A stretch of 64,000 bases of DNA from JACCZX01 sp038216465 (GTDB lineage: Bacteria; Pseudomonadota; Gammaproteobacteria; Burkholderiales; Burkholderiaceae_F): positions 1 to 64,000 of the forward strand of contig JBBQQC010000009.1 of assembly GCA_038216465.1 (NCBI GenBank). The letters run 5' to 3'. Under the pieces are notes generated by a model. It had not been told where the DNA came from, did no database searches, and saw only the letters and a program-made list of their open reading frames with translations. Position numbers and translations under genes: made by a program. Below, one piece after another: positions 44,046 through 52,339 of this stretch. Numbering within the stretch: the stretch's first letter is position 1; each line of letters opens with the position of its first letter.

Positions 44046-44720
44046 CTACAGCAGCCCACGTTCGGCAAACGAAACTGTGGACTGGCCGGCGACGATCAAG
44101 TGATCCAGGACCTTCACATCTACGATTGCCAGCGCCTGCTTGAGGTTGGCCGTCAGCAATTCGTCGGCGCGGCTGGGTTCGGCGACGCCCGATGGGTGAT
44201 TGTGCGCGAAAATCACGGCCGCGGCGTTGTGCTTCAGCGCGCTCTTGACGACTTCGCGGGGATACACGCTGGTCTGCGTCAACGTTCCGCGGAACAATTC
44301 GTCGGTGATGAGCAGCCGATTTTGTGCGTCCAGGTAAAGCGCAACGAACACCTCGTGTTCGAGGCGCGCCAATGTCAGCCGCAGATAGTCGCGCACCTTG
44401 CCCGGCGAGGAAAGCAGGGTGTCGCGTTTTACGTCTTCCTGTAATGCGCGGCGTGCGAGTTCGAGCACAGCTTGCAACTGGCTGCACTTGGCGGGGCCGA
44501 AGCCACCGACTTTGGCCAAGTCGGAGGCGGCGGCCGCGAACAAGCCGTTCAACCCGCCAAAGCGTGCCAGCGCGTCGCGCCCGAGGTCGATCGCCGAGCG
44601 TCCCGCGGTCCCCGTGCGCAGGAACACCGCGAGCAATTCGGCATCTGACAAAACGCGCGCGCCGCCGGCGAGTAAACGCTCGCGCGGACGCTCGCCTTCG
44701 GGCCAATCCTTGATCGCCAT
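44046..44720 (-). CDS. radC: DNA repair protein RadC-family (JAB/MPN domain)
   Basis: A 224-residue RadC/YeeS family protein. It has an N-terminal helix-hairpin-helix region (GGFGPAKCSQLQAVLEL) and the C-terminal metallopeptidase-like domain with the JAMM residues in AAAVIFAHNHPSGVAEPS. The precise biochemical role of RadC is not settled despite its name. The ATG at 44720 starts MAIKDWPEGERPRERLL, the family N-terminus. Divergent from ispH, with 29-80 nt between starts. Confidence 0.93.
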   Translation of the reverse strand: MAIKDWPEGERPRERLLAGGARVLSDAELLAVFLRTGTAGRSAIDLGRDALARFGGLNGLFAAAASDLAKVGGFGPAKCSQLQAVLELARRALQEDVKRDTLLSSPGKVRDYLRLTLARLEHEVFVALYLDAQNRLLITDELFRGTLTQTSVYPREVVKSALKHNAAAVIFAHNHPSGVAEPSRADELLTANLKQALAIVDVKVLDHLIVAGQSTVSFAERGLL

Positions 44721-44800
44721 CGAGCCGACCTCGACTAAACTTGACGCCGATGAAATTGAACGATCGTAGCGCGATAGTTGAGAGTGGCCGGCGTGATGCG

Positions 44801-45733
44801 ATGGAAGTCGTGCTCGCGCAGCCGCGAGGTTTCTGCGCCGGCGTTGATCGCGCAATCGAGATCGTCGAGCGCGCGCTGGCTTTGCACGGGGCGCCGATCT
44901 ATGTGCGTCACGAGATTGTGCACAACAAGTACGTGGTCGACGACTTGCGCGCCAAGGGCGCGGTTTTCATCGACGATCTAGGTGAGGTGCCGCGCGATGC
45001 GATCGTGGTGTTCTCCGCGCACGGCGTCTCCAAGACCGTGCAGCGCGAGGCGCAGCAGCGCGGGCTGCGGGTGTTCGATGCCACCTGTCCGCTGGTGACC
45101 AAGGTCCATGTTGAGGTCGCAAAGCTGCGGGCTGCGGGGCGTGAGATCGTGATGGTCGGGCATCTCGGTCACCCCGAAGTAGATGGCACGATGGGTCAGT
45201 CCGACGACGGCATGCATCTGGTCGAAAGCGTCGAAGACGTGCTGAGTCTGCAGGTGCGGTCGCCTGACTCGTTGGCCTACGTCACGCAAACAACGCTGTC
45301 GCTGGACGATGCTGCCGCGATCATCACCGCGCTGAAGGTGCGCTTTCCATTGATCGTCGAGCCAAAGAAGGCTGACATCTGCTACGCGACTCAGAACCGG
45401 CAGGATGCCGTCAAATTCATGGCGCCGCAGGTGGATGTCGTTATCGTCGTCGGCAGTGAGAACAGCTCCAATTCAAACCGTTTGCGCGAAGTCGCGCAGA
45501 GGTTTGGTGTGCCGGCGTATCTGGTCGATAGTGCGGATGAGCTTGATCCGGCATGGCTCGAGGGTCGGCGCAGAATCGGCGTCACGGCGGGAGCGTCCGC
45601 GCCCGAAGTGCTGGTGAGTGCGTTAATCGATCGACTGCAGCAGCTGGGTGCCACCAGCGTGCGGCCGCTGGATGGTGTGCAGGAGAAGGTTGTGTTTCCG
45701 TTGCCAAAGGGATTGAATCAGGCGGCGGCTTAG
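44801..45733 (+). CDS. ispH: 4-hydroxy-3-methylbut-2-enyl diphosphate reductase
   Basis: Last step of the MEP isoprenoid pathway, making IPP and DMAPP with a [4Fe-4S] cluster. The 310-residue protein starts EVVLAQPRGFCAGVDRAIEI, and its three cluster cysteines are in GFCAG, VFDATCPLVTKVH and ADICYATQNRQ. An extended start at 44750 (17 more residues) or a TTG at 44741 is possible; I prefer 44801 because it gives the conserved N-terminus. First gene of the ispH-chalcone-isomerase-like-ogt-xerD-plsY run. Confidence 0.95.
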   Translation: MEVVLAQPRGFCAGVDRAIEIVERALALHGAPIYVRHEIVHNKYVVDDLRAKGAVFIDDLGEVPRDAIVVFSAHGVSKTVQREAQQRGLRVFDATCPLVTKVHVEVAKLRAAGREIVMVGHLGHPEVDGTMGQSDDGMHLVESVEDVLSLQVRSPDSLAYVTQTTLSLDDAAAIITALKVRFPLIVEPKKADICYATQNRQDAVKFMAPQVDVVIVVGSENSSNSNRLREVAQRFGVPAYLVDSADELDPAWLEGRRRIGVTAGASAPEVLVSALIDRLQQLGATSVRPLDGVQEKVVFPLPKGLNQAAA

Positions 45734-45762
45734 ACAGGCAGTTCCATTTGCAGGAGACAGCG

Positions 45763-46347
45763 ATGACAGCGCGGTTGATTAGTTTGACGGTTGCACTGGT
45801 CGGGATAACGGCCGCGGTGTCGGTGGCGGCGCAGCCGGTGGAAGTCGAAGGGCAGAAGTTCGAGCCTACCGTCAATGTCGGTGGGCAGACCCTGAATCTG
45901 AACGGCGTCGGATTGCGCAAGCGCGCTTTCTTCAAGGTCTATGTCGCGGGCCTGTATGTGCCGCAGAAAAGTACCGATGCAACGACGCTGATCAACGACA
46001 AAGGCGCGCGCCGGGTATCTCTGCGAATGCTGCGCGACGTTGATTCGGGCAGCTTCATCGACGCGTTCAACGACGGGCTGAAGAACAACGTATCCGAGGC
46101 GCAGCTGTCTGCACTGAAATCGCAGACCGACGCGCTGACGGCTACGATGAAGTCGATCGGCGAAGCCAAGAAAGGCGACACGATTGATTTTGATTACACG
46201 CCCGAAGGCGGGACTCGCATTAGCGTCAACGGCCAGCCGCGCGGTGAGCCGATTCCTGGCGCTGCGTTTTTCTCGGCGGTGTTGCGCATCTGGCTGGGCG
46301 AGAAGCCTTCGGACGAGGCGTTAAAGAAAGGCATGCTCGGCGCGTGA
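45763..46347 (+). CDS. Chalcone isomerase-like periplasmic protein
   Basis: A 194-residue exported protein with a signal peptide (LISLTVALVGITAAVSVAAQ) and the bacterial chalcone-isomerase-like domain. Visible motifs are LNGVGLRKRAFFKVYVAGLY near the start and GAAFFSAVLRIWLGEKPSDE near the end. Such proteins are not true flavonoid enzymes; their role in bacteria is unclear. The ATG at 45763 has a strong Shine-Dalgarno (AGGAGA). It lies 29 nt after ispH and only 3 nt before ogt. Confidence 0.85.
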   Translation: MTARLISLTVALVGITAAVSVAAQPVEVEGQKFEPTVNVGGQTLNLNGVGLRKRAFFKVYVAGLYVPQKSTDATTLINDKGARRVSLRMLRDVDSGSFIDAFNDGLKNNVSEAQLSALKSQTDALTATMKSIGEAKKGDTIDFDYTPEGGTRISVNGQPRGEPIPGAAFFSAVLRIWLGEKPSDEALKKGMLGA

Positions 46348-46350
46348 CCG

Positions 46351-46881
46351 ATGTTGAGTGCGATGTTAAGTGCGCCGGTGAAGCGCCACAGCGTAGGTGC
46401 TAAGTTTTTCGATGCCGTCGTGCGGCTGCCATTCGGGTTTGTCGGTGTACGAACCCTTGACGCAGCGCTACAGGAAATCTGCTTTCTCGACGGAGAGCCG
46501 CAGGCGTTACCGCCAGCGACCGCGCTCGCGCGACGCGTCGTCGAACAACTGCGCTTGTACTGCGTCAACGCATCGACTGAAATCGACGTACCGCTGATCA
46601 TCGAAGGAACTGATTTTCAACGGCGCGTCTGGAACGAAATCCGCGGCATTCCGGCGGGCTCCACCGCGACCTACGGCGAACTCGCGCGCCGCTTGAACAG
46701 TGCGGCGCGCGCGGTCGGGCAGGCCTGCGGAGATAACCGCCTGCCGCTTGCGATTCCGTGTCATCGAGTGATTTCGGCTGCCGGGCTGGGCGGTTTCGCG
46801 CACCATCGCGGCGGCGTGTACGGCGGAATCAAGCGCTGGCTTTTGATGCATGAATTGGGTGGCGAACTGCGTCTGGCGTGA
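46351..46881 (+). CDS. ogt: Methylated-DNA--protein-cysteine methyltransferase
   Basis: Suicide repair of O6-alkylguanine. The 176-residue protein has the active-site PCHRV motif in LAIPCHRVISAAG, preceded by FQRRVWNEIRGIPAGSTATY with the helix-turn-helix arginine region, and ends with GGFAHHRGGVYGGIKRW. The residues before the active site read GQACGDNRLPLA rather than the usual N-P/L-P series, a mild divergence. Translation may be coupled to the preceding gene (3-nt gap). Confidence 0.92.
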   Translation: MLSAMLSAPVKRHSVGAKFFDAVVRLPFGFVGVRTLDAALQEICFLDGEPQALPPATALARRVVEQLRLYCVNASTEIDVPLIIEGTDFQRRVWNEIRGIPAGSTATYGELARRLNSAARAVGQACGDNRLPLAIPCHRVISAAGLGGFAHHRGGVYGGIKRWLLMHELGGELRLA

Positions 46882-46916
46882 CCGCTTATGAATCAGGTCG
46901 CCGAGCGCTTTTGACG

Positions 46917-47849
46917 ATGCCGTCGCGCGCATCCGCGCAAGCCGTTGTTCCAAATCCACCCGCGGGCTCCGATGCGCTGATCGACACGTTTGCCGATGCG
47001 GTCTGGCTGGAGGACGGCCTTGCTTTCAACACACTCGTCGCATACCGGCGCGACTTGCGCGGCCTTTCAGGATGGCTGGGCCCGCGTGGCGTAACGCTCG
47101 CGTCAGCCAGCGAAGCGGATCTCGCGCAATATTTTGCTGACAAGCACGCCACGACGTTGGCGTCGACCGCTAACCGGCGCCTCGCTGTGTTGCGACGCTT
47201 CTATCGCTGGGCAGTGCGCGATGGGTGCGCAAAGCACGACCCGACCTTGCGCTTGAAAGGTGCCAGAAAACCGCCACGTTTTCCAACGGCGCTGAACGAG
47301 GATCAGGTCGAGACACTGCTGCGCACACCTGATACGAGTACCGTACTCGGATTGCGTGATCGCGCGATGCTGGAGCTTTTGTACGCTACAGGATTGCGCG
47401 TATCGGAGCTAGTTGGACTGACGCTGTCCCAACTGTCGCTGACCGAAGGACTGGTGCGCGTATTTGGCAAGGGAGGAAAAGAGCGCATCGTTCCGCTCGG
47501 CGAAGAGGCCCGCGTGTGGATCGAGCGCTACCTGAAGGAGGCACGCGGCGCGATGCTGGGCCAGCGCGTCGCCGACGCGCTGTTCGTGACGCAGCGCGCG
47601 CATTCGATGAGCCGCCAAATGTTCTGGCTGCTGATCAAGCGCTACGCCGCGCGGGGCGCGATCGAGGCACCCTTGTCGCCGCACGGATTACGGCACGCGT
47701 TTGCGACGCATCTGCTGAATCACGGCGCGGATTTGCGTGTTGTGCAGTTGCTGTTGGGACACGCCGACATCTCGACCACGCAGATCTACACGCACGTGGC
47801 GCGCGCCCGACTCAAGGTGCTGCACGCCCAGCATCATCCGCGCGGTTAG
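46917..47849 (+). CDS. xerD: Tyrosine recombinase XerD
   Basis: Site-specific recombinase resolving chromosome dimers at dif. About 310 residues: an N-terminal SAM-like DNA-binding domain (LIDTFADAVWLEDGLAFNTL) and the catalytic domain with Arg in ATGLRVSELVGLT, Lys in GKGGKERIVPLG, the HxxR pair in SPHGLRHAFATHLLNHGADL and the tyrosine in QIYTHVARARLK. The ATG at 46917 is the likely start; a GTG at 46878 overlapping the ogt stop is a longer alternative. Standalone rather than next to other recombinases, so it is XerD and not a mobile integrase. Confidence 0.95.
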   Translation: MPSRASAQAVVPNPPAGSDALIDTFADAVWLEDGLAFNTLVAYRRDLRGLSGWLGPRGVTLASASEADLAQYFADKHATTLASTANRRLAVLRRFYRWAVRDGCAKHDPTLRLKGARKPPRFPTALNEDQVETLLRTPDTSTVLGLRDRAMLELLYATGLRVSELVGLTLSQLSLTEGLVRVFGKGGKERIVPLGEEARVWIERYLKEARGAMLGQRVADALFVTQRAHSMSRQMFWLLIKRYAARGAIEAPLSPHGLRHAFATHLLNHGADLRVVQLLLGHADISTTQIYTHVARARLKVLHAQHHPRG

Positions 47850-47850
47850 G

Positions 47851-48468
47851 ATGCCGCTCATCAACGGGGGCCTGGTTGCCTGCTTGGCGTATCTGATCGG
47901 TTCGGTGCCGTTCGCAGTCATTGTCAGCCGCACAATGGGTCTGGCCGATCCACGCACTTACGGGTCGGGCAACCCCGGCGCGACCAATGTGCTGCGGTCG
48001 GGCAGTAAGGCGGCCGCGCTGCTTACGTTGCTCGGTGATGGTTTCAAGGGCTGGCTGGCGGTTTGGCTCGCGCAGCGCTTTGGTCCGGCGTATGGGATCG
48101 GTGATGCCGGCGTAGCCGTGGCCGCAGTGGCCGTCGTGCTCGGCCATCTGTACCCGATCTTTTTGCGGCTCCGTGGTGGCAAGGGCATCGCGACCGCCGC
48201 CGGAGTCATCGTTGCACTGAACCCTTGGCTCGCTTTAGCAACGGCGATCACCTGGCTTATCGTTGCAGTGTTCTTTCGCTATTCATCGCTGGCATCGATT
48301 GCAGCGGCGATCTTCGCGCCGTTTTATTCGGCCTTCGGTTGGGGCTTCGACGCGAGTTTCATCGCGCTCGTCGTGATTGCTGCCTTCACCACGTACCGAC
48401 ATCGGGTCAATATTCGGCATCTGCTTGCTGGCACCGAGCGACGCATTGGCGACGCGCGCGCGCGATGA
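47851..48468 (+). CDS. plsY: Acyl-phosphate glycerol-3-phosphate acyltransferase PlsY
   Basis: First acylation of glycerol-3-phosphate in phospholipid synthesis, at the inner membrane. The 205-residue protein has the motifs GLVACLAYLIGSVPFAVIVS, YGSGNPGATNVLRSGSKAAA (the phosphate loop), LLTLLGDGFKG and LRLRGGKGIATAAGV, with about five membrane helices. The ATG at 47851 lies one base after the xerD stop. Confidence 0.95.
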   Translation: MPLINGGLVACLAYLIGSVPFAVIVSRTMGLADPRTYGSGNPGATNVLRSGSKAAALLTLLGDGFKGWLAVWLAQRFGPAYGIGDAGVAVAAVAVVLGHLYPIFLRLRGGKGIATAAGVIVALNPWLALATAITWLIVAVFFRYSSLASIAAAIFAPFYSAFGWGFDASFIALVVIAAFTTYRHRVNIRHLLAGTERRIGDARAR

Positions 48469-48492
48469 CCCGAACTGACGCCTCGTGCGAAG

Positions 48493-49527
48493 CTAGGCCG
48501 TTGCGTCGGTCAGTAACCATCGCGGGTGAACCGAGAATGCCAGGTCGCGACCCCTGACCGAAGCGTCCTGTTGACGCTTGTGGCTTGCCAGGCCAGCCAG
48601 CGCAATCATCGCGCCGTTGTCGGTGCATAGATCAGGCGGTGGAAAGAAAAGCGCGCCGCCGCGGGCCGAAATTTCTTGCTGCAAGCGCGCCCGCAGTTGC
48701 GCGTTGGCGCCGACACCACCGGCTACCACCAGCGTATTCAGCCCGGTCTGATCGAGTGCGCGCAGCGCCTTCGACGTCAGCACGTCGACGGCAGCTTCGA
48801 CGAACGCGCGCGCGATATCGGCGCGTGCCTGCTCGCACAAGTTACCGGCGCCTGCGCGTCGAACCGCCACCGCGACCGCAGTTTTCAGACCGCTGAAGCT
48901 GAAGTTCAGGTCGCCACTGTTCAACATCGGGCGCGGTAGATCGAGCGCATCGGGCGCGCCGAATTCGGCCAGGCGCGACACGGCGGGGCCGCCGGGATAC
49001 TCCAGTCCGAGCAGTTGTGCTGTCTTGTCGAAGGCTTCACCTGCTGCGTCATCGAGCGTCTCGCCCAACAGCCGATAGCGGCCCCAACCCTCCACGTGCA
49101 GTAGTTGCGTATGACCGCCCGACACCAAAAGTGCGATAAACGGGAATCCGGGCGCCGGGCGCGCCAGCAGGGGGGACAGCAGATGGCCTTCCAGGTGATG
49201 AACCGGGTAGACGGGCCGTTCTAGCGCGTAGCCCAGCGCGTAGCCGATGCTTGCGCCGACCAGTAATGCACCTGCGAGGCCGGGGCCCGCGGTGACGGCG
49301 ATCGCATCGATGTGCGTCATGTCACGCCCGGCGGCTGCGAGCACCCGCTCGAGCAGCGGCAAGACGCGGCGCACGTGATCGCGTGAAGCCAGTTCCGGCA
49401 CCACGCCGCCATAAGCGACATGCATTCCCACTTGCGAGTGCAGCTGTTGCGCCAGCAGCCCATGGTCGCTGTCGAGCAGTGCCAGCCCCGTTTCGTCGCA
49501 CGATGTTTCGATTCCGAGGATCAGCAT
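48493..49527 (-). CDS. tsaD: tRNA N6-adenosine threonylcarbamoyltransferase
   Basis: Catalytic subunit for t6A37 modification of ANN-decoding tRNAs. The 344-residue ASKHA-fold protein has ILGIETSCDETGLALLD, metal-ligand histidines in YPVHHLEGHLLSPLL, LLVSGGHTQLL, and VAGGVGANAQLRARL near the C-terminus. It is divergent from rpsU, the usual arrangement at this locus, and is the only gene on the minus strand between ispH and the HD-GYP-like gene. Confidence 0.96.
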   Translation of the reverse strand: MLILGIETSCDETGLALLDSDHGLLAQQLHSQVGMHVAYGGVVPELASRDHVRRVLPLLERVLAAAGRDMTHIDAIAVTAGPGLAGALLVGASIGYALGYALERPVYPVHHLEGHLLSPLLARPAPGFPFIALLVSGGHTQLLHVEGWGRYRLLGETLDDAAGEAFDKTAQLLGLEYPGGPAVSRLAEFGAPDALDLPRPMLNSGDLNFSFSGLKTAVAVAVRRAGAGNLCEQARADIARAFVEAAVDVLTSKALRALDQTGLNTLVVAGGVGANAQLRARLQQEISARGGALFFPPPDLCTDNGAMIALAGLASHKRQQDASVRGRDLAFSVHPRWLLTDATA

Positions 49528-49567
49528 GTGGCAAGTGTACGGAGCACCTTTCGCGCGATCGGGCGGG

Positions 49568-49597
49568 TTGTCGGCGTCCCAGATTCTCGGATAGAAT
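49568..49597 (+). promoter_or_regulatory. Sigma-70-type promoter of rpsU
   Basis: TTGTCG at 49568 and TAGAAT at 49592 are separated by 18 nt and lie about 55-85 nt before the rpsU ATG. Both hexamers match four to five consensus positions. Prediction only. Confidence 0.55.
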
Positions 49598-49652
49598 CAA
49601 CGGCTTTGCGGACCCGCTGGGTGCGCGTTCTGACCCAGGATTACAAGCAACG

Positions 49653-49865
49653 ATGCCTACGATTCGCCTGAAGGAAAATGAGCCCTTTGAAGTCGCGCTG
49701 CGCCGCTTCAAACGCACGATCGAGAAAAGCGGCCTGTTAACCGAGCTTCGCGCACGCGAGTTCTACGAAAAACCGACGGCGGAACGCAAGCGCAAGCGCT
49801 CGGCGGCAATCAAGCGCCACTTCAAGCGATTGCGCGGCCAGATGTTGCCGAAAAAACTTTACTAA
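49653..49865 (+). CDS. rpsU: 30S ribosomal protein S21
   Basis: A 70-residue basic protein beginning MPTIRLKENEPFEVALRRFK, the standard S21 N-terminus, ending RLRGQMLPKKLY. The ATG at 49653 gives this N-terminus; longer frame extensions run into the tsaD promoter region. First gene of the macromolecular-synthesis locus, followed by yqeY. Confidence 0.96.
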   Translation: MPTIRLKENEPFEVALRRFKRTIEKSGLLTELRAREFYEKPTAERKRKRSAAIKRHFKRLRGQMLPKKLY

Positions 49866-49894
49866 TTTCATCCGCACACAGCGGGACCTGCACG

Positions 49895-49921
49895 GCGCGC
49901 CAGACGGCGCGTTTTCTTTTT
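49895..49921 (+). terminator. Partial terminator or attenuator between rpsU and yqeY
   Basis: CGCGCC - 4-nt loop - GGCGCG followed by TTTTCTTTTT, lying 30 nt after rpsU and just before the yqeY ribosome-binding site. It may reduce read-through from the abundant rpsU message. Confidence 0.6.
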
Positions 49922-49930
49922 GGGGAGTCC

Positions 49931-50377
49931 ATGGCGGCTTCGTTGACGGATCGTATTACCGAAGACATGAAAGGCGCGATGCGTGCCAGGGATAGTGAGC
50001 GCCTGGGCGCGATCCGGCTGCTGCTGGCGGCGATCAAGCAAAAAGAGGTCGACGAGCGTGTTGTTGTAGAGGACGCGGCGGTGCTGGGCATCGTCGAAAA
50101 GCTGATCAAGCAGCGCTCCGATTCGATCGAGCAGTTTGAAAAGGCCGGCCGCGCGGAATTGGCCGCTAAGGAAAGACAGGAGCGCGAGTTACTGCGCAGC
50201 TATCTGCCACAACAGATGTCGGACGCGGAATTGTCCGCCGCCATCGACGCAGCACTTGCCGAGTCCGGCGCCAGCGGGCCCCAGGCGATGGGGAAGGTCA
50301 TGGCGTTATTGAAACCGCGACTCGCCGGACGGGCCGATCTGGGCAGGGTGTCAGTGCTTGTCAAGCAACGGCTTTAG
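49931..50377 (+). CDS. GatB/YqeY domain protein
   Basis: A 148-residue YqeY-family protein, related to the tRNA-binding tail domain of GatB; function is not fully established, possibly tRNA-related. It reads LTDRITEDMKGAMRARDSER near the start, has EKLIKQRSDSIEQFEKAGR in the middle, and ends GRADLGRVSVLVKQRL. The rpsU-yqeY-dnaG-rpoD cluster is widespread; here an antisense gene separates yqeY from dnaG. Confidence 0.93.
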   Translation: MAASLTDRITEDMKGAMRARDSERLGAIRLLLAAIKQKEVDERVVVEDAAVLGIVEKLIKQRSDSIEQFEKAGRAELAAKERQERELLRSYLPQQMSDAELSAAIDAALAESGASGPQAMGKVMALLKPRLAGRADLGRVSVLVKQRL

Positions 50378-50411
50378 TGTAGCGACCTTGTTGCAGCCCG
50401 TAATCGGCTCC

Positions 50412-52178
50412 TCACGCAGCGTTCCGGATCAACTGACTGAGCCGTTTCCGCACCTGAATGTACTCATTGTCGAAGGCTTCCGCCTCCAGCAAATCGACGA
50501 AGTCGTTAGCCTTGGCCAGCTCTTCTCGCAGCCATTCGACAAATCGCCGTGCAAGTTGAGGGTCGAATTGCGTGCCGGCGTCCGTCTCGATGGTGTGTAA
50601 AGCAACGTGGGGCGCTTGGCTAGACCGCCATGGGCGCTCATGCGTCAAGGAATCAAAGGCGTCGCACAGTGCAACAACGCGGGCCTCGAACGGAATGTCT
50701 TCGCCTGCGAGGCCTTCCGGCCCGCCACCATCCCAGCGTTCATGATGACAACGAACGATGGGAACGCACGCCTGCAGCAGTTCTAGCCGGCCATTCGCCA
50801 AGAGGTCCGCGCCGAACTTTGCGTGCTCTGCAACGATGCTGCGTTCGCCCTCCAACAGGTTTCGACGCTTTGTTAGCAACTCGCTCGAAACAGCGATGCT
50901 TCCAATGTCGAGCAGCTTTGCTGCCAAAGCAATCTGTTCGGTTTTCTTGGAGGACCACCGCAGCGACGACGTGAACAGTTCCGTCAAACGACCGAGTCGA
51001 AAAACGCGCGCATGGTCATAGCCAGCGCGCAGCGATTGGTTGATTGCAATGTCCACAAGGCCGGAAATCTGCTTTTGAATTTCTCGACCGAATCTGGTAA
51101 GTCGGGCAGCGCCTTCGATCTCCTCGGTCGAGGGTCCTCCTCCAAAGAGTCGGCGAACTTCCTCAGATTTCTGCTTCCTTGTAAATTCGAGTAACCGCTG
51201 CTGCATTGCCAGACCCTCATCGAAATGACCGGTTGCTTCAAAGGTCCGAATGACCGCGTCAAGCGCAATCCAGTAGGAGCTCGGACCGTCTGCATCGTCG
51301 ACGATTCGGTCCATCGCTTCTCTGTTGCCTGTACCGGCGCCAAAGCTCGAGATGGCTTCGGCAAGGGCTGCAAACTCTCTCGCCGTTGCAGTTCCAGAAT
51401 TCTCCGCGACTGCGCGCGCGCGGCATGCGCGCTCGACCGCTTCCTTGGTGCGACCGACTTGGATTAGCAACTGGCAGTTCGTCAGCGCACTCTGAACCAC
51501 CCAGAGCTTTTCATCGGCGTTGCGAGGTTCATCGCACCAGTTCCTCGTTGCGCGCTCGGCGAAGGTGTTGGCCTGACCGATCTCACCCAGCCGCATTGCC
51601 GCGAGCGCCGCGTTGTCAAGAGCCATCCACGCCGAGACAGGATCTCCACTACTTTCGAAGAAGGCCGCTGCCCGCTCGAAAAGCGCAAGCGCCTCGTGCT
51701 GCAAGCCGGCGTCGTTGTACGTGTTCCCGAGACTGTTCAGTAACTTCGCCTCCCAGTCAGCCATACCTTGTTGGCGTGCGATCTCGATCGCAAGGACAAG
51801 CTCGCGCGTCGCTCCGCTGAAGTCGTAGGCGGTTCTGAGCGCGACTCCGTGTCGCAATCGGGCGACTATCTCGAGATCCCGGTGCTTTCCGAGCACTGCC
51901 GCCTCCACCGCTTCTGCCGCCGACTCAATCGCCGGCTGGGTCTGCCCGTCGAGGTAGTAGAAGCGAGAGATCAGCGCCAGCGTCTCGGTGCGTTCGCGCG
52001 GGAACCAGTCGGGCGGCAATTGATCGACCGCCGCCCAAGCCTTGGCCATGAATGCGGCGGTCCTATTCCGCGGAAAGTCCTTCTGCTTCGAAACTTCGTC
52101 CCGCAGAGCGCGCAGTTGCTCCGACGGATCCTCGTTCCATTGCGAGGGAATAGCGGAATGAGCGGTTTCTAATTCCAC
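50412..52178 (-). CDS. TPR-rich protein with a degenerate HD-GYP-type domain
   Basis: Unusual two-part protein. Residue numbers below count from a TTG at 52247; the GTG at 52178 preferred here is residue 24. Residues 60-365 are helical repeats resembling TPRs (for example AKLLNSLGNTYNDAGLQHEA), a protein-binding scaffold. Residues 400-580 resemble an HD-GYP cyclic-di-GMP phosphodiesterase, with DHARVFRLGRL, then KLLDIGSIAV where the family normally has HDxGK, later EHAKFGADLL, HHERWDGGGPEGL and ARVVALCDAFDSLTHERPW. The catalytic His of the HD pair and the lysine are replaced (LDIGS), and the GYP tyrosine is missing, so I infer loss of phosphodiesterase activity and possibly a binding or regulatory role. 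No signal peptide is visible. The start is uncertain (52247, 52178, or ATG at 52049). It lies antisense between yqeY and dnaG. Confidence 0.8.
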   Translation of the reverse strand: MELETAHSAIPSQWNEDPSEQLRALRDEVSKQKDFPRNRTAAFMAKAWAAVDQLPPDWFPRERTETLALISRFYYLDGQTQPAIESAAEAVEAAVLGKHRDLEIVARLRHGVALRTAYDFSGATRELVLAIEIARQQGMADWEAKLLNSLGNTYNDAGLQHEALALFERAAAFFESSGDPVSAWMALDNAALAAMRLGEIGQANTFAERATRNWCDEPRNADEKLWVVQSALTNCQLLIQVGRTKEAVERACRARAVAENSGTATAREFAALAEAISSFGAGTGNREAMDRIVDDADGPSSYWIALDAVIRTFEATGHFDEGLAMQQRLLEFTRKQKSEEVRRLFGGGPSTEEIEGAARLTRFGREIQKQISGLVDIAINQSLRAGYDHARVFRLGRLTELFTSSLRWSSKKTEQIALAAKLLDIGSIAVSSELLTKRRNLLEGERSIVAEHAKFGADLLANGRLELLQACVPIVRCHHERWDGGGPEGLAGEDIPFEARVVALCDAFDSLTHERPWRSSQAPHVALHTIETDAGTQFDPQLARRFVEWLREELAKANDFVDLLEAEAFDNEYIQVRKRLSQLIRNAA

Positions 52179-52339
52179 CAGCGTTTCCAGAGACGTAGTT
52201 GCGCGAGTACTGTGGAAGCTTGCGTTGCAACGGATGCACCCTTCCAAGTTTTGGCTAAAAGGCTACCGTAGTTCCCACTGCCGCTCTTACCTGAGCTGCT
52301 GTAAGAACATCTACTTGCGTAGACTTCGGCAACGCCAAC

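Noticed and set aside
46917..47849. Integrase of a mobile element
   Set aside because: Length, motifs and operon with plsY fit housekeeping XerD; no attachment repeats, cargo genes or flanking tRNA were found.
50412..52178. Active cyclic-di-GMP phosphodiesterase
   Set aside because: The catalytic HD pair and the GYP tyrosine are absent, so activity cannot be claimed from sequence.
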